Assembly (NCBI GenBank): GCA_965200825.1
Contig: OZ241385.1
Location: forward strand, 1,798,001-1,862,000
Length of the DNA: 64,000 nt
Direction of reading: 5' to 3'
DNA from: Bin80 sp026709335
GTDB taxonomy: Bacteria; Bacteroidota; Rhodothermia; Rhodothermales; Bin80
This document shows positions 19,400-28,035 of this stretch, piece by piece (the first letter of the stretch is position 1; each line of letters opens with the position of its first letter). The position numbers were made by a program, and so were the translations under genes. The notes beneath the pieces were generated by a model. That model made no database searches. It was not told where the DNA came from and was given only the letters and a program-made list of their open reading frames with translations.

Positions 19400-20334
19400 A
19401 ATTGCTCACTCCCAAATGCCCTTGTGGTATCTGCTGAGGCCGTTGGGTTATACTTAACACTTTGCCAGCCAGCGTGTATCCCCAAATTTTTCCATGTGGA
19501 TTTGAGCTTTGGAGATAGATTCCATATATCCATAAGCGCATCTATTGCAGCATAATCCAATGGCTCGCTCCATGCTGGCCAAAGAAACCGAAGATTGCCT
19601 TGTCCTGATGTACTTGATCTCCAGCCTCTTTGGCGCTTTCCAGTCTTCACGTGTTGATCTAATCTTTGATCTACTCCGTCCCCTCGGACGGGAAACATCT
19701 TTAGGCCAAAGAATGCGAGCGTTTCCACGATTGGATCGATAAAGACATCTGTGACATCACAAGATGATCCAAGCCTACTACAATCAAATCCTAAGCCATT
19801 ATTATTCACTCTAACAGCGCAACCCATCAGAGACTCATGAAGTTGAGTTTCTAATGGGTTGATATATTTACTTTGTTGAAGTTTAACCAGTCTGTGATGT
19901 AACCACTTTATCGTTCCTGGTCCCGGAGCATCAAATGGAGCATGCTCAACTTCACCATTCTTGTCAACACAAAGATCAGTCATAGTTGAAGATAAAGCCC
20001 AAGAATATGGATGCATGCGAGCCTTAGATGCTCTCTGAACGAATACATCAACAGGAACTCTCCTCTTACACAAACCAGTATCTTTCCATTGCTCAGCTAT
20101 GGGAAGATCAGCCAGTAATTCTGAACTTGGCCATGACTCAATTAGAGCATCCACTACATCAGTCTTTGCTGATGATAGTATTGCTTTCGGATTTCCGTCA
20201 TTCGTCCAATGCAAACGAATTCTCTGATCCAATACAGTAGCTCCGACTGCTGCCAGCCAGCCATTGATCCAACAAGCGGGTAATCCAGGACAAATAATTT
20301 CTTGGGGTTTCATTGATCTGGTTGCAAAACTCAA
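19396..20334 (-). CDS. Candidate Cas8-type subunit (Csb3/Cas8u2-like) of the type I-G effector
   Basis: 312 residues with no catalytic motif that I recognise. It opens with PGLPACWINGWLAAVGATVLD, which recalls the GCxPxPLxxYLxALG opening of I-G large-subunit proteins. Its place between cas3 and cas4, with 4-base overlaps on both sides, and the absence of any other large-subunit gene, indicate it supplies the Cas8 role: PAM recognition and Cas3 recruitment. It is less than half the size of Csx17-type Cas8 proteins. The assignment rests on position plus weak N-terminal resemblance, so the exact family name is uncertain. An internal ATG at 20313 is an alternative start. Confidence 0.75.
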   Translation of the reverse strand: MSFATRSMKPQEIICPGLPACWINGWLAAVGATVLDQRIRLHWTNDGNPKAILSSAKTDVVDALIESWPSSELLADLPIAEQWKDTGLCKRRVPVDVFVQRASKARMHPYSWALSSTMTDLCVDKNGEVEHAPFDAPGPGTIKWLHHRLVKLQQSKYINPLETQLHESLMGCAVRVNNNGLGFDCSRLGSSCDVTDVFIDPIVETLAFFGLKMFPVRGDGVDQRLDQHVKTGKRQRGWRSSTSGQGNLRFLWPAWSEPLDYAAIDALMDIWNLSPKLKSTWKNLGIHAGWQSVKYNPTASADTTRAFGSEQL

Positions 20335-23093
20335 GCTCTTCTAGAGGAGATCACATGGTCCGAAAGTCTTACAATGGCTTCAAGTAGCGACAACCCCCAT
20401 GGCCCAAAATGATCATTTAGAATTCGAAATCGATTTGGTTGATCCCAATCCACAACTTCATGATTAGCAGAAACGCTCACGCGTTTACCAAAAACAGAGC
20501 CCTCTACCATAAGTGCAGTGTTATCGGTAACCGGTTTAATTAATGGTCGGCCTCTCCCATGATGACTAATCACCAAATGTATCAAGAGTTTCCTCTTTAT
20601 AGAATCACCCCAATCTGGGTTCTCTTCGAGCCAGACATTAATCAGGCGTGCTGATAATGCCTCATGGCGACCTCCACGTGGCCAGTCAGCCTCAGCACGT
20701 CTTGTTTCCCAATGATGAGAAAGCGCATCTGATTTAGCCAAGAGTGCACTATTTCTCTCCCATTCGGGATTAAGCCATCGCTGAAACCTTTGATCTGCTT
20801 TACCAATATCATGCAACCTGCCGGCATACTCAATCACCTCAACTAAGTCAGGTGGAAGCCCAATACGAGAGGAAATGTTTCTTGCGTGATTTGCTACCGC
20901 ATCACAATGTAGTTCTAACAGCGTCGCTGTATCGGCGAGAGATAGCTCATCTAAGTCGTCATTTGGTGTTTCGGGTTCTGGTTGCTCAACACGTAATCTA
21001 GATACTTCTTTTGGATGCTTTACCACAGCCTTGTTTAGCGAACTTAAAAATTTATTCCATTCTTCAGGATTCCAACCATGTGCACATTTTTGACTGATTG
21101 AGTGAAGAATCTCATCAATCCTAGTGATTTGTTCCTGTGGATCAATCTCTATATCATCATCAAATTTACCCAGCACAATATCCAAGAGTTTTTTACTGAC
21201 AGAAACGCCACAAATACGCTGAATTGCCTCTGTATCTAAAGGTAATCCATGCTTCATCAGGGCTGCATCCATAACAGGATCTGTCGCTTCTGGATTCCAA
21301 CCAAATCTATCCATAAGTCCACGATCTGTGGGCAATACAATTTGATCTCCTGGCTTGAGATTTGAAGTCTCTTCAATAGTTAGACCATCAGAATTCAAAC
21401 GAAAAACATTACCTCCATTTAAATCGTCTTTTAAGGCCTCTCTAACTTCATTGATTGGAACATCAATTGCCTCAAGATCCGATATGCGTGGCCATAACCT
21501 TAAATTGTTTCCTTGAGGTATGTGGGAACGCCAGATAATAGTCACGAGTTTTCTAGAGCCATTGATGCCACTGAAATATGGTTCAACAGAAGCTTCGCCC
21601 CCTGGAGGGAAAAAAGTTTTAGTCCATTCCCACAAAATTCCTGGCAGAAGCTCTGGCGCTCTTCCAAAAGTATCCATGGGCGAACCTAAATAATCGGATA
21701 CATTTCTTGGTGATAAATTGACTTTCCTGAAATTATTTTCAAGCCCTTGCAGTTTCTGGAGTAGATCCTTTGGCTCACTTCCGTATACGGCCCAATCTTC
21801 AACCTTAGATTTACTAGGATAATGGACATACACAGCGATCGCATTTTTAAATTTTCCAAAGCGATTTAACCGCCCCAACCGCTGTATTAGAGCGCGAACT
21901 CCACATTGTTCTGTGACCATGTATTCCGCATCGATATCAGCTCCAACTTCTAATGTCTGCGTAGAAACGATGATCAGATGTTGAGTGCGCTTATTCTGAT
22001 TATCAGACGATGCAAGTATTCCGTGGTGGGGGTGAAGTATTCGTTTTCGTATTAATTCAGCCTCTCGCTCACGCATTCGGCCAGTTAGAAGTAATATTTC
22101 ATCATTCTTCATAAGCTTCCTAAGACGCGAGAACACCTTTCTTGCAGTCTTGGGGGTGTTAACAAAAACAATGCAGCTCGCTGGGGCAGATGCGTATTGC
22201 AATATGTCACATGCTGCCTCTGCTAAGGAATTCTCATTTTTCTTCGACATAACCCTGAGATCAAGGAGCTTCACCGCATTTAATCTTTGTTGAACAATTG
22301 AATTCTGTTCATCTTCTTCATTCAGTGTAAGTCGGTTTTCATTACTCTGATCACCGGTAGCCGTAAGCTGAACCAGTCTCGGTGTTGCGCGAGATTCGTT
22401 TGGGATATTAATTGCGTTAGCTGTACAATCAGCGATTGCCAAACAGAGAGATTCTAAATGAGGTATCAAATGAGCTTCGTCCAATAAGATGAGACTATCA
22501 GTTCCCGCCATTGCAGCATCAATAGATCTCATCCCTCGGCTAGACCCGTAACCTCGAAACAATAATCGTGAGCCATACATTGGAAGAGTGCTCAGGATAA
22601 TCGCAGGTTGAGAAGGACTACTAGGTCGCTGAGATGCTACTCCTCCACGTAAGCGAATCACCTGAATTGGTTCAGATTCTAGATTGCCATTAATTGATCT
22701 CAAACGGTCCGCTACATTCGTGATGATCTCTTGATCTTTTTGAGAAATCTCGGATTCTACCGATTTGGGGTTATTAAGTATTTCGCTGATGTACTTAGCA
22801 TGTTCATATGTGGAATCTACAAGTAATCGTCGATTAACTACCCACCAAATGCGTGTTGGTGCAGTTCGATCAATCGGTATTCGGTTAGCCTGCGATGCCA
22901 ACCACCACACGGCGATATCAAGGCACGCAGTCTTCCCGAGGCCTGTTGGCACACCAATTTCTGGATACCATTTTCCAGTTGAAGCGACATGAGCCGCCAA
23001 ACGGGATTGCCATGGAAATGGTTCTCTTTTGTTAATTGCACAATAGAAGTCATTGAACGTTGGCATGCGTGAGGATATAGCCATATTGTTCAA
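20331..23093 (-). CDS. cas3: Cas3 helicase-nuclease with C-terminal HD domain (type I-G)
   Basis: 920 residues. The SF2 helicase comes first: Walker A GVPTGLGKTACLD (residues 47-59), Walker B LILLDEAHL (201-209), motif III LVQLTATG, and the RecA2 motifs with QTLEVGADIDAEY and QRLGRLNRFG. The HD nuclease domain lies at the C-terminus (about 710-870), with RLHDIGKADQRFQRW and VISHHGRGRPL. This helicase-then-HD order is the reverse of Cascade I-E Cas3 and is typical of I-G (I-U). It unwinds and degrades target DNA after R-loop formation. It follows csb2 after 51 bases and overlaps the Csb3-like gene by 4 bases. Confidence 0.96.
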   Translation of the reverse strand: MNNMAISSRMPTFNDFYCAINKREPFPWQSRLAAHVASTGKWYPEIGVPTGLGKTACLDIAVWWLASQANRIPIDRTAPTRIWWVVNRRLLVDSTYEHAKYISEILNNPKSVESEISQKDQEIITNVADRLRSINGNLESEPIQVIRLRGGVASQRPSSPSQPAIILSTLPMYGSRLLFRGYGSSRGMRSIDAAMAGTDSLILLDEAHLIPHLESLCLAIADCTANAINIPNESRATPRLVQLTATGDQSNENRLTLNEEDEQNSIVQQRLNAVKLLDLRVMSKKNENSLAEAACDILQYASAPASCIVFVNTPKTARKVFSRLRKLMKNDEILLLTGRMREREAELIRKRILHPHHGILASSDNQNKRTQHLIIVSTQTLEVGADIDAEYMVTEQCGVRALIQRLGRLNRFGKFKNAIAVYVHYPSKSKVEDWAVYGSEPKDLLQKLQGLENNFRKVNLSPRNVSDYLGSPMDTFGRAPELLPGILWEWTKTFFPPGGEASVEPYFSGINGSRKLVTIIWRSHIPQGNNLRLWPRISDLEAIDVPINEVREALKDDLNGGNVFRLNSDGLTIEETSNLKPGDQIVLPTDRGLMDRFGWNPEATDPVMDAALMKHGLPLDTEAIQRICGVSVSKKLLDIVLGKFDDDIEIDPQEQITRIDEILHSISQKCAHGWNPEEWNKFLSSLNKAVVKHPKEVSRLRVEQPEPETPNDDLDELSLADTATLLELHCDAVANHARNISSRIGLPPDLVEVIEYAGRLHDIGKADQRFQRWLNPEWERNSALLAKSDALSHHWETRRAEADWPRGGRHEALSARLINVWLEENPDWGDSIKRKLLIHLVISHHGRGRPLIKPVTDNTALMVEGSVFGKRVSVSANHEVVDWDQPNRFRILNDHFGPWGLSLLEAIVRLSDHVISSRRA

Positions 23094-23144
23094 ATCTTGA
23101 AAATTGATGATATAATTTCTCTTCTGGACCTTACCGATTGGTCG

Positions 23145-24572
23145 TTATACCGGTATGCAAAGCCCAAATCCACGTTGGCGTCCAGATCCAATCACAATAG
23201 GTCCATAAATTGGCTGGGAAAATCGCATCCAGATGTGCGAATATGGTAGTGCAGGCCGATTAATCCTATTAACTTCGATAGGTGCCAAATCAATGGCCCC
23301 CTTTACAAGAGGTGTTCGAGAGGATTGAACTTTAATTGGCTCTGGTAGGCCGGCATGATGGCACCATAGAGCAATCTCATTCAAATCAACAGTTCCTCGT
23401 CGCTCATGAATTGCCGGGAAGGCTGTTATCCATTCCCGTGAAGGTCCCTTCCATCTCCACGAATTGGCCGCGACTGGTCGATCTCTCTCACGATGAGGTT
23501 CTGTGTGAGGTTGAACTGATACGTCAATGTTTTCTCCGGTGAGTTGTTTGACAGCAAACACTGCATTACGAGAACGTGCACATTCCATAGGAGAACTCTT
23601 TGGTGGCATCCACAATGCTAATCCATGGATTCGCCCTCTTGACCTAGCGTAGCCCACATCAGAAAGAGCTATATATCGCGCTATTTCATAACCTTTACCC
23701 CGAAATCCATGACCGTGGAGGATTCGAGGAGGCTCCCCAAAGAGTTTCTGATATTGACTGAGAACCGATTGTTTAAATAAATGTGTGACCTTAGAAATTC
23801 TACGACCAGAAACAGCCGAGCTGAGGCGCATCCAAGCAACTACTTTTCCCTGATCAATTTCTTTCGTTGATGTGAGCAAACGGTAACGAGTTCCATGGCC
23901 AAGTGCAGGGAATTGGGATCGACTTACTGAGGCACCGTAAACATTCCAATGTTGATAAATTCTGTCCAGAATCTCTAAATCGCCAGACTTTGCGGTATTA
24001 ATGATGTGATCTCCAGATTCATCAGGAACAAAAGTGTCAGCTTCGGTGACAATTGCGGAATCATCCTTGGCAACTTGCACTCTGACAGGTGAATCAGAGG
24101 TACCAAGATAGCCTACTCGTGCTGCACGCTGTCTGAGAGCGTTGAAGATTAACGCACTGGGGAAATCAGCTTCCCATTTGTAAATAATAGAAGGGTTTCT
24201 CAACGAAATGCGGACGCCTGGTCGAACAAGTGTACTTCTACGACCAATATACTCTTGCTGAACTGATAATCCGTTTTTCGCTTTTGCAAGCCCCGTTTTA
24301 CCCTGTTGCACAACATATCTAGGCCGCAAAGGTTGATGTAGCGGTGTTGATTCGGCATAAATAATGGGTGCTTCAAGTTGTTCAAGCCAAATCAATTCCG
24401 ATCCATCCGTGGCGTAGCAATTCTCCCCTGTCCCGTCTGCAGCGACTAGGGCAGCAAAAAGTCGCATCGGCGATGGAGGCCATTCTCCCCGTAATAAATT
24501 ACCTGTATTAGCCGTACCACTCGGATCACCGCGAAATGTCTTATGCAGTAACTCCACCGATATTGTTAACAT
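23145..24572 (-). CDS. csb2: Csb2 (GSU0054 family; Cas5-Cas6 type protein of I-G)
   Basis: 475 residues. The N-terminus ISVELLHKTFRGDP followed by GEWPPSPMRLFAALVAADG is the hallmark of Csb2, where a Cas5-like RAMP domain is joined to a Cas6-like one. The C-terminal half holds the glycine-rich RAMP loop GIGSGRQRGFGLCIPV at the very end (VIGSGRQRGFGLC). By family, it cuts pre-crRNA at the repeat hairpin and stays on the crRNA 5' handle. Its ATG shares one base with the csb1 stop (TGATG), showing coupling. Confidence 0.93.
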   Translation of the reverse strand: MLTISVELLHKTFRGDPSGTANTGNLLRGEWPPSPMRLFAALVAADGTGENCYATDGSELIWLEQLEAPIIYAESTPLHQPLRPRYVVQQGKTGLAKAKNGLSVQQEYIGRRSTLVRPGVRISLRNPSIIYKWEADFPSALIFNALRQRAARVGYLGTSDSPVRVQVAKDDSAIVTEADTFVPDESGDHIINTAKSGDLEILDRIYQHWNVYGASVSRSQFPALGHGTRYRLLTSTKEIDQGKVVAWMRLSSAVSGRRISKVTHLFKQSVLSQYQKLFGEPPRILHGHGFRGKGYEIARYIALSDVGYARSRGRIHGLALWMPPKSSPMECARSRNAVFAVKQLTGENIDVSVQPHTEPHRERDRPVAANSWRWKGPSREWITAFPAIHERRGTVDLNEIALWCHHAGLPEPIKVQSSRTPLVKGAIDLAPIEVNRINRPALPYSHIWMRFSQPIYGPIVIGSGRQRGFGLCIPV

Positions 24573-25771
24573 CAGTCAATGATCTGCGGCCATGTTATAC
24601 GAATTGCTTTCTTTAGATTTTCTTTCGGTTCAAGTACTAATGGAGGCTTGTCCCATCCGTCAAGCTCTAGGCCAACTGTCACAGCATGTTCTTTGGCAGA
24701 TTGAACTAAATTAAGTGTGTCTTTGGCATTCCCCAAGTTAATCTCTGAATCGGCATCATCTCCCAGCCAAATCACCCTTTTTGATTGGGTGCATAAGTCA
24801 GCCATTGATCGCAAAGAAAATCCACGACTGAAGGCGAGTTGGTGTGCATGTAAACCAAGCGCTACAAGTAAAGCACGACATGCAGAATTTTTTTTAGAAT
24901 TAAATTGATTATCGATACGAATCCGACGTAACTGAGCAAACGATACGGTAGCTCTCTGTGAGATATGCCCAAACGAAATAGCAGCCAAACTTGCATCGCC
25001 ACCTGTAAATGGAACTTGGCCATGGCCTATTTCAGATAATTTATCAGACTTACCACTTTCAATTAACTTACTCTTTCCGATCTCCCATTGCGCTCGATCA
25101 TTAGGGTTGAAAGTTACAGGATCATCAATGCTCAAGTTAAGAGCATCGCCTTTAAGGCCGAGAACCCGTGTTTCAGTCGTTGCTGGTTGCCAACCTATGA
25201 TTTCCGAAACCCATGCACGGGCATGCTTACTGTTAGATCGTTTTTTACCTAAATGTGATTGCCAGAATCCATATAAAAGGGCTTGGGGAAACCATGCGAT
25301 TAGTGGCGCACAATTTTGTGCAGTAGCTCCGAAAATATCTTTACCGAGATCTGTCTTGATAAAGTCGTCCCCATTTAATTGGGAATCTCTGAGATAGGCA
25401 TCTGCGTTACGATGTGGAAACTGGAAACTGGACAGCTTCATTGGTAAATGTGACGGTAGATGTCCCACTTCAGAAAAATCAAGAATAAACTCAGGGAGAC
25501 CTATTGATTCTCGATGATGACGTAAGGCGTTTTCCAAGCGGTTCGCTTGGGATGGTACATTATCAATTACAATGACATCCTGAGGTTCTTTATCTTCGGA
25601 CGAATACCAGCGGCGATCATGCTGGTACACTCCACCAGCATATACCGATGGCTTCACAGGAGCTCCCGATCCCCCTAACGGCACTAACTCTGTTTCAATC
25701 TGAATCCCATTATCAAATGAGTCATCTTGACAACCCCGAAGTATATTTTCAAATTTGACTATTTCAATCAT
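24572..25771 (-). CDS. csb1: Csb1 (GSU0053 family; Cas7 backbone protein of I-G)
   Basis: 399 residues. Seen: LVPLGGSGAPVKPSVYAGG near residue 30 (family P-x-G...PxxYAGG), then VIVIDNVPSQANRLENALR (about 70-90), matching the family motif DSxxSQANRLE. The rest fits the Cas7-type RAMP that coats the crRNA spacer in multiple copies. It is the first gene of the cas operon; order of transcription is csb1, csb2, cas3, Csb3-like, cas4, cas1, cas2, array. The promoter should lie in 25772-26202. Confidence 0.93.
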   Translation of the reverse strand: MIEIVKFENILRGCQDDSFDNGIQIETELVPLGGSGAPVKPSVYAGGVYQHDRRWYSSEDKEPQDVIVIDNVPSQANRLENALRHHRESIGLPEFILDFSEVGHLPSHLPMKLSSFQFPHRNADAYLRDSQLNGDDFIKTDLGKDIFGATAQNCAPLIAWFPQALLYGFWQSHLGKKRSNSKHARAWVSEIIGWQPATTETRVLGLKGDALNLSIDDPVTFNPNDRAQWEIGKSKLIESGKSDKLSEIGHGQVPFTGGDASLAAISFGHISQRATVSFAQLRRIRIDNQFNSKKNSACRALLVALGLHAHQLAFSRGFSLRSMADLCTQSKRVIWLGDDADSEINLGNAKDTLNLVQSAKEHAVTVGLELDGWDKPPLVLEPKENLKKAIRITWPQIID

Positions 25772-26202
25772 ATAAAAATTTTAGATTAATTGTTCGCAGG
25801 AGCAGGCATCAATCTTTCTCGCGCTTTGTAGGAGAAGAATATCTCGCATATCATTTCATGGTACCGCCATAATTGCAGTCAGTGCATATACCCTCTAGAT
25901 ATGCAACAAAAGGATACACTGAACAAATATGTTGATGGAATGAGATAACGATATAAGCAATAATATAAGCCACGAGTAACTAATAAAATGGATACACTAA
26001 AAGAGGATAAATTCAGTAGATTTGATAGAAATTTATCAGACACCACGATTCGTCTGAAGCTTCCTTGGTCTCAAACGCGAAGCAAAGAGCTAGTGACCTT
26101 ATTGATCTCGAAAAGCTCTATTCTCACTTAAATCAAATAATCTTTCGCGTATTACTCAACTCGTAGTTTGGGGCCACACTACTGTTCTGTGCTGACTCAA
26201 AA
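25772..26202. other. Intergenic, 431 bases upstream of the cas operon
   Basis: AT-rich, with the expected cas operon promoter near 25772-25900 (minus strand). A short plus-strand frame, 25988-26128 (46 codons from ATG), is open but has no recognisable motif or clear ribosome site, so I do not call it a gene. The thrS 3' end lies at 26203; no strong terminator hairpin was recognised. Confidence 0.4.
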
Positions 26203-28008
26203 TCAGCTTCGACCCATATCAGGAGCGCGCTCCTTGTGGATTAGGCTAAGGAAGGAGCCCAGCGCCATCCCACCCAAATTTTCTCCAGAACGAGCCCGTA
26301 CAGAAATTATATCCTCTTCCACTTCACGACCACCAATTACAATCATATAGGGGATCTTGAATATCTCGGCCTCCCGAATTTTATACCCAATTTTCTCGTC
26401 ACGTACATCCAAACTGACACGGAGCCCCTCTTCAAGGAGTTTGGTATATACATTATCGGCATAATCTACAAAGCGGTCAGAAATAGATAAAACACGAATC
26501 TGCTCCGGCGCAAGCCAAAACGGAAATACACCTGCGCAATGCTCAATCAAAACTCCAATAAACCGCTCCAGCGAACCGAATGGTGCACGATGAATCATCG
26601 CTGGACGGTGTCGTTGATCATCAGCCCCTGTATACCAGAGGTCAAAGCGATCCGGTAAGTTGTAATCCAACTGGACTGTCCCCAACTGCCATTTTCGACC
26701 AAGGGCATCCCGAACTATAAAATCTATTTTGGGGCCATAGAATGCTGCATCTCCCAATTCTTCGCTCACATCCAGGTTCATTTCGTGGACTACTTTCCGC
26801 ATTGAATTTTCGGCGTTATTCCAGTTCTCTTCGGTGCCGGTGTATTTTTCTTGGTTCTCGGGATCTCGGAGAGATAACTGTACGCTGAAGTCTTTAAAAT
26901 CCAATGCTGCAAGAACTCTGAGTGCAAGATCTACTGCATCTTGGATTTCCTCCTCCACCTGATCATGCCGACAAAATACATGAGCATCATCAACGGTAAA
27001 TCCACGTACACGAGTTAAGCCCCCCAATTCCCCTGTCTGCTCATACCGATAGACTTGGCCGAATTCTGCTAATTTCACAGGTAAATCCCGATAACTGCGC
27101 CGCTTGTGAGCATAGATCAGAATATGGTGTGGGCAGTTCATCGGCTTAAGCAGATATCCATCCACACCATGTGAATTCATTGGGGGGAACTGACTCTCAC
27201 TGTAATACGGATAATGTCCGCTAGTCTTGTATAGATCGAGATGCCCAATATGTGGGGTGAGGATCTGTTGGTAACCGCGCCGAACCTGCTCTTTTCGCAA
27301 AAAATCCACCAACGTCTCCCTGAGTGTTGCGCCTGCCGGAAGCCAAAGTGGAAGCCCGGGGCCAACATCTTCACTAAACATGAATAACTCCAGCTTCTTT
27401 CCGAGAACCCGATGATCCCTGGCCCGAGCCTGCTCTAAGCGTTCCAGGTATGCATCCAGTTGTGTCCGGTTTTTCCATGCTGTCCCATAAATACGAGTGA
27501 GTTGGGCTCGCTTTGCGTCTCCTCGCCAGTATGCCCCCGCAATGGTTAACAGCTTAACACTATTAGGTTTGAGGTAGCCTGTGTGAGGGACATGAGGTCC
27601 TCGACAGAGATCTATAAATGATCCTTGCTGATATACGGTCAACGGCGTTTTGCCATTCTCGGCTACCAACTCTTCGATTAACTCAAGTTTGTATGGATTA
27701 TCCTGATAAAGAGATCTTGCTTCGTCAAACGTAACCTCACGGATTTCAAAAGGATGTCGCTCTTTGATGATAGCTCGCATCCGCTCTTCAATCCATTCCA
27801 GATCTTCTTCATGCGGAGGACTGGACATCTCAAAATCGTAGTAGAATCGATCTTCAATGGGGGGGCCAATCGTTGGTTTTGCATCTGGAAAACGCTCCAA
27901 GACAGCCTGTGCCATAATATGTGCAGCTGAATGGCGTATTTTGTAAAGGACAGGATCATACCCTTCCGGGATATACGTATCAGCCCGATCCAGAAGACTT
28001 TGAAGCAT
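26203..28008 (-). CDS. thrS: Threonyl-tRNA synthetase lacking the N-terminal TGS domain
   Basis: 601 residues from the ATG at 28008. It begins MLQSLLDRADTYIPEGYDP and immediately enters the N2 editing (tRNA_SAD) domain with RHSAAHIMAQAVLERFPDA, the HxxxH zinc/editing motif, and a later HIxxC-like CRGPHVPHTG. The class II core shows PMNCPHHILIY (zinc Cys), RVRGFTVDDAHVFC (motif 2) and the HGTP anticodon domain at the end. The usual 60-residue TGS (N1) domain is absent. In-frame ATGs further upstream (28134) would add 42 residues with no TGS resemblance and would overlap the divergent gene. The start of that divergent gene is only 27 bases away. Confidence 0.95.
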   Translation of the reverse strand: MLQSLLDRADTYIPEGYDPVLYKIRHSAAHIMAQAVLERFPDAKPTIGPPIEDRFYYDFEMSSPPHEEDLEWIEERMRAIIKERHPFEIREVTFDEARSLYQDNPYKLELIEELVAENGKTPLTVYQQGSFIDLCRGPHVPHTGYLKPNSVKLLTIAGAYWRGDAKRAQLTRIYGTAWKNRTQLDAYLERLEQARARDHRVLGKKLELFMFSEDVGPGLPLWLPAGATLRETLVDFLRKEQVRRGYQQILTPHIGHLDLYKTSGHYPYYSESQFPPMNSHGVDGYLLKPMNCPHHILIYAHKRRSYRDLPVKLAEFGQVYRYEQTGELGGLTRVRGFTVDDAHVFCRHDQVEEEIQDAVDLALRVLAALDFKDFSVQLSLRDPENQEKYTGTEENWNNAENSMRKVVHEMNLDVSEELGDAAFYGPKIDFIVRDALGRKWQLGTVQLDYNLPDRFDLWYTGADDQRHRPAMIHRAPFGSLERFIGVLIEHCAGVFPFWLAPEQIRVLSISDRFVDYADNVYTKLLEEGLRVSLDVRDEKIGYKIREAEIFKIPYMIVIGGREVEEDIISVRARSGENLGGMALGSFLSLIHKERAPDMGRS

Positions 28009-28035
28009 GCGTAGAAATAAATTTTTGGGCAACAC

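Noticed and set aside
15072..25771. Calling the CRISPR locus a new system
   Set aside because: Csb1, Csb2, C-terminal HD Cas3 and the gene order match the known I-G (I-U) subtype; only the split cas4/cas1 and the small Cas8-position protein are variants.
25988..26128. 46-codon plus-strand frame before the cas operon
   Set aside because: No motif, no clear ribosome site, no partner; cannot be told from chance.
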